Assembly: GCF_015351395.1 (NCBI RefSeq)
Contig: NZ_JADKPV010000005.1
Span: 62,001-126,000, forward strand
Source: Savagea serpentis
Lineage (GTDB): Bacteria > Bacillota > Bacilli > Bacillales_A > Planococcaceae
Reading direction: 5' to 3'
Length of the DNA stretch: 64,000 nucleotides
In this document: positions 45,535 to 55,960 of the stretch, piece after piece
Layout of the letters: the number at the start of each line of letters is the position of its first letter
Numbering within the stretch: the first letter of the stretch is position 1
Program-made: the position numbers and the translations under genes
The notes under the pieces: generated by a model
What the model was told of the DNA's origin: nothing
Databases searched by the model: none
Seen by the model: the letters and a program-made list of their open reading frames with translations, nothing else

Positions 45535-45578
45535 ATTATAATCAACTTTTCACCTTTTGTGAATGGAAACGCTTTACC
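45535..45578 (-). promoter_or_regulatory. citZ promoter with adjacent cre-like element
   Basis: TTCACA (45558-45563), a 17-nt spacer and TATAAT (45535-45540) on the minus strand. Just upstream, TGGAAACGCTTTACC (45564-45578) has the AAACG-type core of a catabolite-responsive element but fits the full consensus on only one side. Confidence 0.55.
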
Positions 45579-45668
45579 TTTTTTAATAAACTTGTCTTTC
45601 CTCTTCCTTTTCTTTTTGTCTACTTTGTGACTAATGTGATGTTTTCAAGACATTTAGACGTTTTTATT

Positions 45669-46073
45669 TTACTTAATACGCTTTCCATTCACGATAATAA
45701 TTTCATCATTTTGTATTTTCTTTGCTAATTTTCGTACAAAAAGCGGTCGTATTTGCTTACGAACGATTGGGAAAAGTAATAAAAAACCAAAGATATCTGT
45801 AATAAATCCTGGTAAAACGAGTAAAATTCCTGCGACCCCAATTAACACACTATCTATTAAAGCAAGACCTGGAGCATCCATCGTTTGCATGCGGTATTGG
45901 AATTGTTGCCAAGCTTTAATTCCTTCTCGTTTCGCCAAATAAGCTCCGAGCACTCCCGTCGTTACAATTAATAGCAAGGTAGGCCATAGACCGAACCACT
46001 TACCAGAATAAAGCAAAGCGACAATTTCAATGAAAGGGATTCCTACAAATAGTAGAATCAAGTATTTTAGCAT
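45669..46073 (-). CDS. fxsA: FxsA-family membrane protein (YtzA-like)
   Basis: A 134-aa membrane protein with three or four hydrophobic segments and the family pattern IPFIEIVALLYSGKWFG, LGAYLAKREGIKAWQ and LPGFITDIFGFLLLFP. E. coli FxsA is known for relieving phage T7 exclusion. The native role is unknown. ATG 46073 has AGGAGG 9 nt upstream. It sits between pyk and citZ as in Bacillus, after the pyk terminator. Confidence 0.9.
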   Translation of the reverse strand: MLKYLILLFVGIPFIEIVALLYSGKWFGLWPTLLLIVTTGVLGAYLAKREGIKAWQQFQYRMQTMDAPGLALIDSVLIGVAGILLVLPGFITDIFGFLLLFPIVRKQIRPLFVRKLAKKIQNDEIIIVNGKRIK

Positions 46074-46095
46074 GTTCTCATTCCTCCTGTTCATT

Positions 46096-46127
46096 GAAAA
46101 AGAAGGTCGTCCTTAGACTGACCTTCT
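46096..46127 (-). terminator. pyk terminator
   Basis: An AGAAGGTC/GACCTTCT stem with an inner GTC/GAC pair is followed by TTTTT on the minus strand. Confidence 0.88.
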
Positions 46128-46140
46128 CTTCATGAATCTA

Positions 46141-47901
46141 TTATAAGACGCGAGCATGCCCGCTGTAAATACATCCTGTTTCAGCATGTAGCGTGATTGG
46201 GCTACCATCTAAGATTTTCTCTGTAGCACCTTCCACTCCTACAATTACCGGAATACCGAGTGATAGTCCTACAACAGCACCGTGGCTCGTTAAGCCGCCT
46301 TCTTCTGTTACAAGACCCGCACATTGTTCAATGAGATGAATCATATCTTTATCCGAAGATTTCGTGACGATAATCGCGTCTTTCACATCGACACCCTTCA
46401 AATCTTCCGCTGTTTCAGCGACCACTGCACGGCCGTAAACATTCGCTTTACCGATTCCTTGTCCACTTGCGACGAGATCTCCAATAATGTGAATTTTCAT
46501 TAAGTTTGTCGTGCCTGCTTGACCTACTGGAACACCGGCTGTGATAATAACGACATCTCCGTGATCAATATAGTTATTTTCTAAACTTGCATCGACCGCT
46601 TCTTGTAAAATATCATCGATTGTTGTCGCACGTTTACCCGTAAGTGGGTAAACTCCCCAAGCTAATGTTAATTTTGTCGCAATACGCTCTGACGATGTCA
46701 CAGCGACAATAGGACAACCCGGACGATATTTCGCAATCATACGTGCAGTCTGGCCACTTTCTGTCGGTGCTAAAACGGCGCGTACTTTTAAGTTGAGTGC
46801 CGTATATGCTGCTGCTTGACCGATTGATTCAGTCATATTGCCATGTTGTTCACGGCGACGCGCCGAGACGACTGTTTTATAATCGATTGCATTCTCAGTT
46901 GTTACGGCGATACTATGCATCGTTTTTACTGACTCTACAGGATATGCCCCGGCAGCCGTTTCACCTGAAAGCATAATTGCATCGCTTCCATCAAAGATTG
47001 CGTTCGCTACGTCGCTTGCTTCAGCGCGTGTCGGACGTGGATTCCACTGCATAGAATCGAGCATTTGAGTCGCTGTAATAACAGGTTTACCCGCTTGATT
47101 ACATTTGCGAATGAGCTCCTTTTGAACGAGCGGCACTTCTTCCGCTAAAATTTCAACGCCGAGATCTCCACGCGCTACCATGACACCATCTGAAATACTT
47201 AAAATTTCATCGATGTTTTCGACTCCTTCTGCGTTTTCAATCTTCGGAATGATGTGGAGGGAACTGCCACCGTTCGCTTCTAATAATTCACGAATAATCA
47301 TGACATCTGCTGGTCGACGAACAAATGACGCTGCAATAAAATCGACATCTTGTTCAATCCCAAATAATATGTCTTCACGATCTTTATCTGTAATTCCTGG
47401 AAGTCGAACCGCTACTCCTGGAACATTAACTCCTTTGTTATCTTTCAAATGACCTGAGTTGACAACAACTGTACGAATAATTCGTTTATCGTAATCTTTC
47501 CCCGTCACTTCTAATTGAATGAGTCCATCGTCGAGCAAGACGAGTGCACCTACTTCAAGATCGTCGATTAATTTATCATATGTTACCGAGAATAAATTCG
47601 GCGTGCCGAGCACTTCTGACATAGAAATTGCCACTTCTGCTCCTGATTTTAATTCAACTGACCCATTTTCCATTTTGTGCGTACGAATTTCAGGACCTTT
47701 CGTATCGAGTAAGATTCCGACTACTTTCCCTGTACGTTTAGACGCTTCACGAATCGCTTGGATTCGGGCACGGTGTTCATCTTGCGTTCCGTGCGAAAAG
47801 TTCAAACGTGCGACGTTCATTCCTGATAGCAATAATTGGTCTAAAATTTCCGGTGCTTCGCTCGCCGGACCAATCGTACATACAATTTTCGTTTTTCTCA
47901 T
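46141..47901 (-). CDS. pyk: Pyruvate kinase with C-terminal PEP-utiliser-like domain
   Basis: Last step of glycolysis, making ATP and pyruvate. The 586-aa protein has the barrel with [38 protein letters not shown] and [12 protein letters not shown]. After about residue 475 it has the extra domain typical of Bacillales pyruvate kinases, with [21 protein letters not shown] resembling the swivelling His domain of PEP-utilising enzymes. It follows pfkA by 76 nt in an accD-accA-pfkA-pyk cluster. Confidence 0.97.
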   Translation of the reverse strand: MRKTKIVCTIGPASEAPEILDQLLLSGMNVARLNFSHGTQDEHRARIQAIREASKRTGKVVGILLDTKGPEIRTHKMENGSVELKSGAEVAISMSEVLGTPNLFSVTYDKLIDDLEVGALVLLDDGLIQLEVTGKDYDKRIIRTVVVNSGHLKDNKGVNVPGVAVRLPGITDKDREDILFGIEQDVDFIAASFVRRPADVMIIRELLEANGGSSLHIIPKIENAEGVENIDEILSISDGVMVARGDLGVEILAEEVPLVQKELIRKCNQAGKPVITATQMLDSMQWNPRPTRAEASDVANAIFDGSDAIMLSGETAAGAYPVESVKTMHSIAVTTENAIDYKTVVSARRREQHGNMTESIGQAAAYTALNLKVRAVLAPTESGQTARMIAKYRPGCPIVAVTSSERIATKLTLAWGVYPLTGKRATTIDDILQEAVDASLENNYIDHGDVVIITAGVPVGQAGTTNLMKIHIIGDLVASGQGIGKANVYGRAVVAETAEDLKGVDVKDAIIVTKSSDKDMIHLIEQCAGLVTEEGGLTSHGAVVGLSLGIPVIVGVEGATEKILDGSPITLHAETGCIYSGHARVL

Positions 47902-47977
47902 GATTTAACCGCCTCTTATTCGTTATTCAATTCATATTTCGCTTCTCTAGTATATATGAAATTAGACACTTTGTCTT

Positions 47978-48937
47978 TTAAATAGACAGCTCTTTAGACA
48001 ATTTTAACATTTCCATATCTAAACAGTCCTTCGTATTGAAAACGTCCTGAAGAGGGTAAGCGACGATTTTGTGATTGCGCATGCCGATTGCTACAGTCTT
48101 TTGACCTGCTTGTAATTCTTCGACAGCGCGCGCTCCATAACGACTTGCAATGACACGATCGCGTGCGGAAGGAGATCCGCCTCTTTGCATATGACCGAGC
48201 ACTGAAACACGTGTTTCAACATCCGCCTCGTCCTTCAGTAGTTGAGAAAGTTTAGCACCAGACATAACACCTTCCGCTACGACGATAACACTATGCTGTT
48301 TACCGCGTTCTGAGCTTTGATGCAAACGCGAAACGATTTCATTCACTTCTAAAGGCTCCTCGGGAATGATAATGGACTCCGCTCCTCCACCAAGACCCGC
48401 CCAAAGCGCTAAATCTCCAGCATCTCGTCCCATCACTTCTACAATGAAAATACGCTCATGGGAGCTTGCCGTATCACGAATTTTATCAATCGCTTCGACG
48501 ACCGTGTTCAACGCCGTATCGAAACCAATTGTAAATTCAGTCCCTGTAATGTCGTTGTCAATCGTCGCTGGTACACAAGCTACAGCAATTCCATAAGCAG
48601 ATAACTCTAGAGCTCCTCGAAAAGAACCGTCTCCACCGATGACGACAAGCCCTTCAATTCCTTCAGCCTTCAGATTATCCGCTGCCTTTTGACGCCCTGT
48701 TTCCGTCATGAATTCAGGACTGCGCGCAGAGCGTAAAATCGTTCCTCCACGTTGAATGATATCACCGACTGAACCAAGTTCGAACAGTTCAAATTCTCCT
48801 TTGATCAATCCGTCGTATCCTTGATAAATCCCGACAACTTCCATTCCTTCATACAATGCCTTACGTACGACTGCACGCAAGGCAGCATTCATCCCTGGTG
48901 CATCGCCACCGCTCGTCAATACTCCAATCTTTTTCAT
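47978..48937 (-). CDS. pfkA: ATP-dependent 6-phosphofructokinase
   Basis: Phosphorylates fructose 6-phosphate, the committed step of glycolysis. The 319-aa protein has [26 protein letters not shown], the catalytic [12 protein letters not shown] and [11 protein letters not shown], the standard allosteric bacterial PfkA. It is 18 nt after accA, so glycolytic and fatty-acid genes are cotranscribed, as in B. subtilis. Confidence 0.97.
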   Translation of the reverse strand: MKKIGVLTSGGDAPGMNAALRAVVRKALYEGMEVVGIYQGYDGLIKGEFELFELGSVGDIIQRGGTILRSARSPEFMTETGRQKAADNLKAEGIEGLVVIGGDGSFRGALELSAYGIAVACVPATIDNDITGTEFTIGFDTALNTVVEAIDKIRDTASSHERIFIVEVMGRDAGDLALWAGLGGGAESIIIPEEPLEVNEIVSRLHQSSERGKQHSVIVVAEGVMSGAKLSQLLKDEADVETRVSVLGHMQRGGSPSARDRVIASRYGARAVEELQAGQKTVAIGMRNHKIVAYPLQDVFNTKDCLDMEMLKLSKELSI

Positions 48938-48955
48938 TGCACATGATCCCTCACT

Positions 48956-49906
48956 TTACTCCGTAAATTGACCGATCGCACGAAACTTGTCATAACGACT
49001 TTGAATCAATGCGTCCTCATCTAAAGAGTTTAACATGTTTAGTGACTTTTGTATGACTTTGCGCATATTTTCAGCTTGTTGCTGAACATTACGATGCGCA
49101 CCACCTAATACTTCTGGAATGATTTCATCGACGACTCCAAGTTCTTTTAAATGAGGGGCCGTAATTTTCATCGCTTCTGCTGCTTGCTTAGCGAGACTTG
49201 CATCTTTCCATAAAATCGATGCTGCTCCTTCTGGAGAAATGACCGAGTACGTGGAATGCTCAAGCATATGCAAATGGTTCGCAACACCTAATGCTAGTGC
49301 TCCACCGCTTCCGCCTTCTCCAATCACAATGGAAATCACTGGAACTTTCAATCCTGCCATTTCAACTAAATTACGCGCAATCGCTTCACTTTGGCCACGT
49401 TCTTCTGCCGCTTTCCCTGGATATGCCCCTTTTGTATCGATAAAACAAATGATGGGTCGTTTAAATTTTTCTGCTTGTTTCATTAAACGAAGCGCTTTTC
49501 GATATCCTTCTGGATGTGGCATACCAAAGTTGCGACGGACGTTTTCTTTCGTGTCCTTACCTCTTTGATGCCCAATTACTGTCACGGGTAAACCTTCAAA
49601 TGATGCGATTCCTCCCACAATCGCTGCATCGTCTCCGTACAAACGATCACCATGTAACTCCATAAATGAATCAAATAGTTGCGCAATATAATCGAGAGAG
49701 GTCGGACGCTCTCCATGTCTTGCTACTTGGACTTTTTGCCACGAGTCCATATGTCCGTAAATTTCAGTTTCCAACTTTTTAAGTCGTGCTTTTAAATGAT
49801 TAATTTCTTCTGATAAATCGACAGCATTCGCTTCTGTAAATTGTTCTAGTTCATCTATTTTTTCACGCAACTTAATGACTGGTTGTTCGAATGGTAAAGT
49901 TTTCAT
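48956..49906 (-). CDS. accA: Acetyl-CoA carboxylase carboxyltransferase subunit alpha
   Basis: With AccD it transfers CO2 from carboxybiotin to acetyl-CoA, giving malonyl-CoA for fatty-acid synthesis. The 316-aa protein has the N-terminal coiled helices ([27 protein letters not shown]), [32 protein letters not shown] and [12 protein letters not shown]. Its ATG overlaps the accD stop (ATGA), giving the equal stoichiometry the complex needs. Confidence 0.97.
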   Translation of the reverse strand: MKTLPFEQPVIKLREKIDELEQFTEANAVDLSEEINHLKARLKKLETEIYGHMDSWQKVQVARHGERPTSLDYIAQLFDSFMELHGDRLYGDDAAIVGGIASFEGLPVTVIGHQRGKDTKENVRRNFGMPHPEGYRKALRLMKQAEKFKRPIICFIDTKGAYPGKAAEERGQSEAIARNLVEMAGLKVPVISIVIGEGGSGGALALGVANHLHMLEHSTYSVISPEGAASILWKDASLAKQAAEAMKITAPHLKELGVVDEIIPEVLGGAHRNVQQQAENMRKVIQKSLNMLNSLDEDALIQSRYDKFRAIGQFTE

Positions 49907-50760
49907 ACATCTGTACCCCCTGTATGTAAATCAACGATTAGAGCAAGTCTCTCCCGCAAATCATGCCGATGAATTACAGCATCTAATTGTCCGCAGTCCA
50001 ATAGAAATTCAGCTGTTTGGAAATTTTCCGGAAGTTTTTCACGGACAGTTTGTTCGATTACACGACGCCCAGCAAAACCGATTAATGCTTGTGGTTCTGC
50101 TAAGTTAATATCCCCTACAGAAGCGAAACTTGCCGAGACACCACCTGTCGTTGGATAAGTCATGATCGACACATATAATAACCCTTTTGACGAATGACGC
50201 TGTAATGCTACGCTTGTCTTCGCCATCTGCATTAAAGATAAAATTCCTTCCTGCATACGAGCTCCACCACTTGCTGCAAATATGAATACAGGTATTTCTT
50301 CTTTCGTTCCTAATTCAATGAGTCGTGTTAATTTTTCGCCAACTACAGAACCCATTGAACCCATACGGAAATGCGAATCCATAATCGCTACAGCGATGCG
50401 ACGGCCTTCTAATTGAGCAATCCCTGTCAATACCGCCTCATTCAATCCTGTTGCTTCTTGGTCAACTTTTACTTTTTCCATATATCCAGGAAATCCGAGT
50501 GGATTCTCTGTTTTTAAATGGTCATCGACTGAAATAAAACTTCCTTCATCGAATAAATAATCCATTCGCTCATATGCTGTCATCGTATAATGATAATCAC
50601 ATTTTGAGCATACTTTCCCGTTTTTTAATAATTCTGTCGTCATTTCGATTGCTTTACATTTCGGGCACTTCGTCATAATCCCTTCTGGCACATCTTCTTT
50701 TGCCTGTTTTGAAGGAATCGTTACAGCTTGCTTTTTCTTTTTAAATAAATCGCGAATCAT
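49903..50760 (-). CDS. accD: Acetyl-CoA carboxylase carboxyltransferase subunit beta
   Basis: The partner of AccA. The 285-aa protein has a zinc ribbon (CPKCKAIE ... CSKCDYHY) and the carboxyltransferase core with [19 protein letters not shown] and [17 protein letters not shown] 50760 is chosen with AGGGAA 7 nt upstream. The longer frame overlaps the GntR gene. The GntR regulator ends just 4 nt before this start, so it is probably in the same transcript. Confidence 0.96.
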   Translation of the reverse strand: MIRDLFKKKKQAVTIPSKQAKEDVPEGIMTKCPKCKAIEMTTELLKNGKVCSKCDYHYTMTAYERMDYLFDEGSFISVDDHLKTENPLGFPGYMEKVKVDQEATGLNEAVLTGIAQLEGRRIAVAIMDSHFRMGSMGSVVGEKLTRLIELGTKEEIPVFIFAASGGARMQEGILSLMQMAKTSVALQRHSSKGLLYVSIMTYPTTGGVSASFASVGDINLAEPQALIGFAGRRVIEQTVREKLPENFQTAEFLLDCGQLDAVIHRHDLRERLALIVDLHTGGTDV

Positions 50761-50764
50761 CTCG

Positions 50765-51415
50765 TTATTCCCTACTTTCTCGTTCAATAATATCCACCCA
50801 TTTTTCATAATGAGTTAAGGCTTGTTGTTCATTTTGCAAACCGAGGTTAATTAACAACTGAGCTAATGGTTCTGCTTCTTCTTCTGTTGACAATGCGTCA
50901 TAATGAATTTGGTCATATTGCTTCACTAAAAACCAAATTTTCAAAGATAAACGATTTTCTGAAGCGACGAGCATCTCTCGCATCACATCTTCTCGCCATA
51001 CTGCTCCCTCATGTAAAACTTGCGCATACAAACTTTCCCAAACAGGGAGCTTTGCTGCTGCTTCATTACGACAAATCTCGCTGATTGCTGCTCTCTCATG
51101 CATACGTCTCGTTTTTCGCACATCATCGACGGATTGTTGACGTTGCAAAATAAACGTTGACAACACTTCAACAAGTTGATGGCGTTTAAAATCAGCTAAA
51201 AACGTTCCTTCTCCTCGGCGCGTCTCAATTAGTCCGAGCAACTCCATACTACGCAAAGCTTCACGAATAGTTGGACGACCGACTTCTAACCTTTCGGATA
51301 ATGAACGTTCCGACGGTAATTTTTCGCCAATTTTAATTTGCTCTTCTTCAATGATGGAGCGAATTTCTTCCACAATAGCCAAAAAGCGTTTCGGCGCTTG
51401 TTGATCTTTCGTCAT
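50765..51415 (-). CDS. GntR-family (FadR-like) transcriptional regulator
   Basis: A 216-aa regulator. The N-terminal winged helix ([46 protein letters not shown]) is a clear GntR domain of the FadR/FCD class. The C-terminal part is helical but lacks an obvious Asp-His-His metal site of FCD domains, so the ligand is unclear. It sits directly before accD, so control of fatty-acid synthesis is a reasonable guess. Family regulation of accDA is not established here. ATG 51415 has GGAGAG upstream. Confidence 0.87.
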   Translation of the reverse strand: MTKDQQAPKRFLAIVEEIRSIIEEEQIKIGEKLPSERSLSERLEVGRPTIREALRSMELLGLIETRRGEGTFLADFKRHQLVEVLSTFILQRQQSVDDVRKTRRMHERAAISEICRNEAAAKLPVWESLYAQVLHEGAVWREDVMREMLVASENRLSLKIWFLVKQYDQIHYDALSTEEEAEPLAQLLINLGLQNEQQALTHYEKWVDIIERESRE

Positions 51416-51512
51416 GAACGCTCTCCTTCTCTCTTTTTAGTGGTCATACCACTTCTACAAATAAGCATACATAATTTCATACTATTCGTAAAGGTTTTTC
51501 AAAAAAGAGCGT

Positions 51513-51544
51513 AAAAAAACGATGAGCAATTCGCACTCATCGTT
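51513..51544 (-). terminator. dnaE terminator, overlapping the dnaE stop
   Basis: AACGATGAG/CTCATCGTT with a 9-nt loop is followed by seven T residues on the minus strand. The stem contains the dnaE stop codon. Confidence 0.9.
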
Positions 51545-54518
51545 ATAATTGACCAATATACTGTATATTATTTACGATTATTTCTTTTTCACCACGACGA
51601 AATTGCGTTTTTCCCTCTACCGTTAAAATATTTCTCTCTTGCAATTGCTCAGCGAATTGTTTGTACGACTTTGGAAAAAAGATAGCGGTAATCGTTGCCG
51701 TTTCATCTTCTATCGTCACAAAAGCCATCGCCTCACCATTTTTCGTTCGAGTCGTTCGTATGAGGCGGACGAATGCAAGAACATGTACATGATTCATCTG
51801 TTCGTGAATTTCTGCAAGTGGAATCGTGTTCGCTACCTTTTGACGAACTGTTTCTAATGGATGTTCAGAAATATACAATTGCAAACGAGCATATTCTTCT
51901 TCTAATAAGACGAGAGGGTCGTATGTTTCCCCCTCAATTTCTTTGATCTTTCCTGCATTTCCAAATTGAGCAATGCCTAATGCAGCAGGGATTCGATGAA
52001 TATTCGTCGAACGCGACCCTTCCAATTCATCACAGGCTCCCGAGTGGATTAAGTCAAGGGCTAACGACTCTGTAAATTCTTTTTTCAAGAGACGTGCCAC
52101 ATCATAAATGGTCCGAATTTGTTCTTCTTTTCTTATTTCTTTCCACAATGGATAAAATGACCGAGATAACCCTTTAATTTGTTTAAAACCTAAACGGATA
52201 TTCTGATTTTCAACCGTATGGTTCCAACGGCTTTTCAAGAGAGATGGGGGTAAAAATCGCACGTTGTAGCGCTTCGCTTGTCGTATCCATTGTTCGATTT
52301 CATTCGCGCTGCTGAAACTAAGCATCGCCGCAAAATAATATGTCGGCGCATTCGCTTTAAAATAAGCGAGCCAATAGGAGATATGAGCGTACGCCACCGC
52401 ATGACTTTTAGGGAAGCCGTATTGAGCAAATTGCGCGATTAACTGAAAGATTCTCATCGCTTCTTCTGAAGTCATTCCATTCGTTACCGCTCCAGAAATA
52501 AATTGCTGTTCCGCTTGTCGAAGCACACTCTCATCTTTTTTACTAATGGCTCGGCGTAACAAATCGGCCTCTGCATAAGTAAAACCAGCAACGGCAACAA
52601 CGATTTGCATAATTTGCTCTTGGTAAACGATAATCCCATAAGTTTCCCGTAATATGTGATCGATTTCTGGATGAATCGATGGAATCGGGCTTCCGTTATT
52701 TTTACGATCGGCAAATAAAGGAATTTGCGCCATTGGACCTGGCCGGTATAAAGCGTTTGTTACAACGATATGTTCAAAACGTTCAGGATGAATTTGTCGC
52801 AGCGCTTGCTTCATTCCACTCGATTCAAATTGGAAAATACCATCCGTATCTCCCGCTTGAAAAAGTTGAAAAGTTTTCAAATCATTTAACGGAATTTGTT
52901 GCAAAGTGAATTCTTTTTTCGTATTGAACCGAATCATTTCTAAAATGCGCTGAAGGATGGTCAAATTGCGCAAGCTGAGCAAGTCAATTTTCACTAACCC
53001 ACTCCACTCTATGTCTTTCATAGTCCATTGCGTCATAAATAAATCATCACTGCTTTTTTGTAATGGAATGAGATCGACTAATCGTTCAGGCGAGATGACG
53101 ATTCCAGCAGCATGCGTAGAAATAGAGCGTGGTAAATGTTCCAGCTTTAAACTGTGGTACCACAAAGTTTGTAATGTTGAGTCTTGTGCTAAATCAGGAG
53201 ATTTTTGCAAAGCATTTTTCAATTGCTTTTCTTTCGTCGCACCGAGCGTTGAAGCGATGCGGTCTAACTGTTCGCGAGGAATACCGAGAACGCGTCCGAC
53301 CGCGCGTACAACGGCACGCATCGATAATGTACCGTAAGTAGCAATTTGAGCAACATGTTGTTCACCGTAATATTGTTGTACCGCTTGTAATAATGCCAGC
53401 CTCTCCGTATCTTGAATATCCACATCGATATCTGGAATCGTCACACGTTCCTCGTTTAAAAAACGTTCAAACACTAAACCGTAATGTAGGGGATCGACCG
53501 CTGTAATATTTAAACAATAAGCGACGAGTGAACTCGCTGAAGAACCACGACCAGGACCGACGATAATATTTCGTTCATGAGCTAATTCAATGATGTGAGC
53601 AACGACCAAAAAATAATCTGCGAAATTTAAACGATCAATGACATCGAGTTCATATGTTAAACGGTCTCGATAACGAGCTTCATCGAGTCCTTTTTCCACG
53701 AGTTGACTATATGCTCGTTCTCTTAATAATTGCATCGTATCGCCATCGTATGGATAACGCGGCATTTGTAAATCGTTTGGTAAATCATATGGTTCACATT
53801 GTGAGAATAATTCTTCTTGAACAGTAAACCAGTCAGCATGATCAGCATATAAATCTTTCAGTTCCTGTTCAGAACGTGATACATACACTCCATTTGCAAT
53901 CGATACTTCATCCAATGTTGTCGTTTGACGAATAGCGGTCGCAATCGCATACGTTTCAGCGTCTTCGGCATGAAGATAACGTATTTCATGATAATACGTG
54001 AGAGGAATTTCCTGCTCCTTCGTAAATGCAAGCCATTGTAATTCCATTTGCTCTTCAATCTCAAACTGACGGCTCAATGCAAAAGCAAATGTCGTACTTT
54101 CCAATAAATTGTCCGTAAAGGCATCGTACAACTGTGGCGAGCGATACCCTGTGATATCATTAGCGGGTGCGATAATTAAACAGTGTGCACTGTAAGCTCT
54201 AAGCCAGCGATACGGAATGATTCCGCCTTCTGTTTGAGCGATTGCACTCGATAGCTTTACGAGCATATGATACCCTTGAAGATTTTTGGCATACACGTAG
54301 AGCGGAACAATTTGTTCGTCAATGCGAATAGAGGCAGTCAAACCGATAATCGGTTCAATGCCTCTTTCGCGTGTATGGCGCAAAAAGGAAGGGACGCCGT
54401 ACAAATAGTGATTGACGATGGCCATTTTGCGACTCGTCGCCAGATGTCTCGTTACTTGTTCTGTCGTCACAATGCTTCGCAATACATCATCACTCGTCAC
54501 AATTTGTCCGTAAATCAT
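51543..54518 (-). CDS. dnaE: DNA polymerase III subunit alpha, DnaE (short, degenerate PHP domain)
   Basis: The second replicative polymerase of low-GC Gram-positives, extending RNA primers before hand-off to PolC. The 991-aa protein keeps GPGRGSSASSLVAYCL, the catalytic PDIDVDI, YGFPKSHAVAYA and a C-terminal OB fold (ATITAIFFP). The N-terminal PHP domain is degenerate: the HxHSxYS motif is absent, and the usual TDH-x2-MYG reads VNHYLYG. It is roughly 100 residues shorter than B. subtilis DnaE. ATG 54518 has GGAGGGA upstream. It lies next to nrnA as in Bacillus. Confidence 0.93.
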   Translation of the reverse strand: MIYGQIVTSDDVLRSIVTTEQVTRHLATSRKMAIVNHYLYGVPSFLRHTRERGIEPIIGLTASIRIDEQIVPLYVYAKNLQGYHMLVKLSSAIAQTEGGIIPYRWLRAYSAHCLIIAPANDITGYRSPQLYDAFTDNLLESTTFAFALSRQFEIEEQMELQWLAFTKEQEIPLTYYHEIRYLHAEDAETYAIATAIRQTTTLDEVSIANGVYVSRSEQELKDLYADHADWFTVQEELFSQCEPYDLPNDLQMPRYPYDGDTMQLLRERAYSQLVEKGLDEARYRDRLTYELDVIDRLNFADYFLVVAHIIELAHERNIIVGPGRGSSASSLVAYCLNITAVDPLHYGLVFERFLNEERVTIPDIDVDIQDTERLALLQAVQQYYGEQHVAQIATYGTLSMRAVVRAVGRVLGIPREQLDRIASTLGATKEKQLKNALQKSPDLAQDSTLQTLWYHSLKLEHLPRSISTHAAGIVISPERLVDLIPLQKSSDDLFMTQWTMKDIEWSGLVKIDLLSLRNLTILQRILEMIRFNTKKEFTLQQIPLNDLKTFQLFQAGDTDGIFQFESSGMKQALRQIHPERFEHIVVTNALYRPGPMAQIPLFADRKNNGSPIPSIHPEIDHILRETYGIIVYQEQIMQIVVAVAGFTYAEADLLRRAISKKDESVLRQAEQQFISGAVTNGMTSEEAMRIFQLIAQFAQYGFPKSHAVAYAHISYWLAYFKANAPTYYFAAMLSFSSANEIEQWIRQAKRYNVRFLPPSLLKSRWNHTVENQNIRLGFKQIKGLSRSFYPLWKEIRKEEQIRTIYDVARLLKKEFTESLALDLIHSGACDELEGSRSTNIHRIPAALGIAQFGNAGKIKEIEGETYDPLVLLEEEYARLQLYISEHPLETVRQKVANTIPLAEIHEQMNHVHVLAFVRLIRTTRTKNGEAMAFVTIEDETATITAIFFPKSYKQFAEQLQERNILTVEGKTQFRRGEKEIIVNNIQYIGQL

Positions 54519-54536
54519 GAACAGTCCCTCCTTTTA

Positions 54537-55475
54537 TTATTCATCACATAATTGTTTCAATCGTTCAATCACTTCATCCGCTTCTTCCCAAGAGTAAACA
54601 GAAGCACCAGATGCTAACGGATGTCCTCCACCGCGATATTCAGCAGCTAATCCATTAATAACCGGTCCTTTTGAGCGGAGACGAACACGAATTAATCGAT
54701 CTTCTTCCACAAAAATTACCCATGATTTAATTCCTTTTACATTCCCTAAAGAACCGACGAGTTGCGAAGTTTGTTCTGTTGTAACACCGTATTCACGCAA
54801 TAATTCTTTCGTAATTTTAATATACGCAGCTCCATTTTCAAACATCGTGAAATTTTGGAAGATATACCCTTGTAAATGTAAAACATCGCGATTCACTTCA
54901 TACATGGCATCAAATAGCGCTGTGCGGTCAAAGTCATAGGCAACGAGTTCTGATGCGGCTTGAAACGTAAATTGCGTTGCACTTGGGAAGACAAAACGCC
55001 CCGTATCTCCTACAATCCCAGCAAAAATTAAACGTGCCGCTTCATTTGGTAATGTCCAATTATAATGTTGTTCTCCGTATTTAAATAAACGGAAAATGAG
55101 TTCACTCGATGAACTGGACGTCGTATCTACCCAGCGGATGTCACCATAATGATCGACGTCTGGATGGTGGTCAATTTTAATCATATAGTCACCTTGTTCA
55201 TAATAAGGGCTGTCGATACGACCTGTATTTCCCGTATCGGTAATAATGATGAGTGCTCCTTTGTATTGTTCTTCTGCTACTTCATCTTGCGTCGCTAAAT
55301 ATGTAAGCAATTCATCATGTTGCCCTGTTGCATATACCTCTTTATTCGGATAATTCGTTTGAATTAATTGTTTTAATCCCACTTGTGATCCATAGGCATC
55401 TGGATCTGGACGCATATGTCTTAAAATGATAATTCGATCATACTGCTCAATTTTCTCAATAATTTGCTGTTTCAA
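54537..55475 (-). CDS. nrnA: Oligoribonuclease / pAp phosphatase NrnA (DHH family)
   Basis: Degrades nanoRNAs and short DNA and dephosphorylates pAp. The 312-aa DHH/DHHA1 protein has the Mn-binding RPDPDAYGS, TDTGN and DHHPD motifs and a C-terminal GGGHPLASG. The start is taken as TTG 55475, with AGGAG 8 nt upstream, giving MKQQIIEKI. The frame extends to 55526 without a suitable ribosome site. The length then matches B. subtilis NrnA. Confidence 0.94.
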   Translation of the reverse strand: MKQQIIEKIEQYDRIIILRHMRPDPDAYGSQVGLKQLIQTNYPNKEVYATGQHDELLTYLATQDEVAEEQYKGALIIITDTGNTGRIDSPYYEQGDYMIKIDHHPDVDHYGDIRWVDTTSSSSSELIFRLFKYGEQHYNWTLPNEAARLIFAGIVGDTGRFVFPSATQFTFQAASELVAYDFDRTALFDAMYEVNRDVLHLQGYIFQNFTMFENGAAYIKITKELLREYGVTTEQTSQLVGSLGNVKGIKSWVIFVEEDRLIRVRLRSKGPVINGLAAEYRGGGHPLASGASVYSWEEADEVIERLKQLCDE

Positions 55476-55579
55476 TACAGTCACTCCTTCTATATTCATA
55501 GTAAAAAACAATAGTCGCATTTTCAATGATTTATCGTTACAATAGAAATATGTATGAATAAACGGAGGTTCTTTTTAGT

Positions 55580-55900
55580 ATGAAAGTTTTGAACTCAATT
55601 TTTCTTTTCGGACTCTCAGCGTCTTTCATTTTTTATTTCTATTTAAAAACGAAACAATTCCATACTCTTCAAGTATACCCGATTCGCAAAAAAATGTATG
55701 CTAGTCTCGCTGGAATTCCGCTCGGTTTTTTATTGATCTTTTTTGCTTTGAATCAATTTGTCTTATTTGATGGTTGGATTACATATGTCGTTGGAATTAT
55801 TTTTATTGTGTACGGAATTTATATGGCCGTCGCTAATTATAAAAAATATAAACATTATGAGCAATTTATCGAAGAAGAAACACGACTTAATCAAAAATAA
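55580..55900 (+). CDS. ytpI: YtpI-like small membrane protein
   Basis: A 106-aa protein with three hydrophobic segments separated by basic turns (KTKQFHTLQVYPIRKKMYAS) and a charged C-terminus. The position between nrnA and ytoI, divergent from nrnA, is that of B. subtilis ytpI. Function unknown. ATG 55580 has GGAGGT upstream. A 22-bp terminator stem begins within its last codons. Confidence 0.82.
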   Translation: MKVLNSIFLFGLSASFIFYFYLKTKQFHTLQVYPIRKKMYASLAGIPLGFLLIFFALNQFVLFDGWITYVVGIIFIVYGIYMAVANYKKYKHYEQFIEEETRLNQK

Positions 55901-55960
55901 AATGAGACGAGACCGATAGCAATTCGAGTTGCTAAATGGGTCTCGTCTCATTTTATTTTT
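55893..55960. terminator. Long bidirectional terminator between ytpI and ytoI
   Basis: A perfect 22-bp stem (55893-55914 with 55939-55960) surrounds a smaller inner hairpin. Both arms run into A/T tracts and include the stop codons of both convergent genes. Confidence 0.95.
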
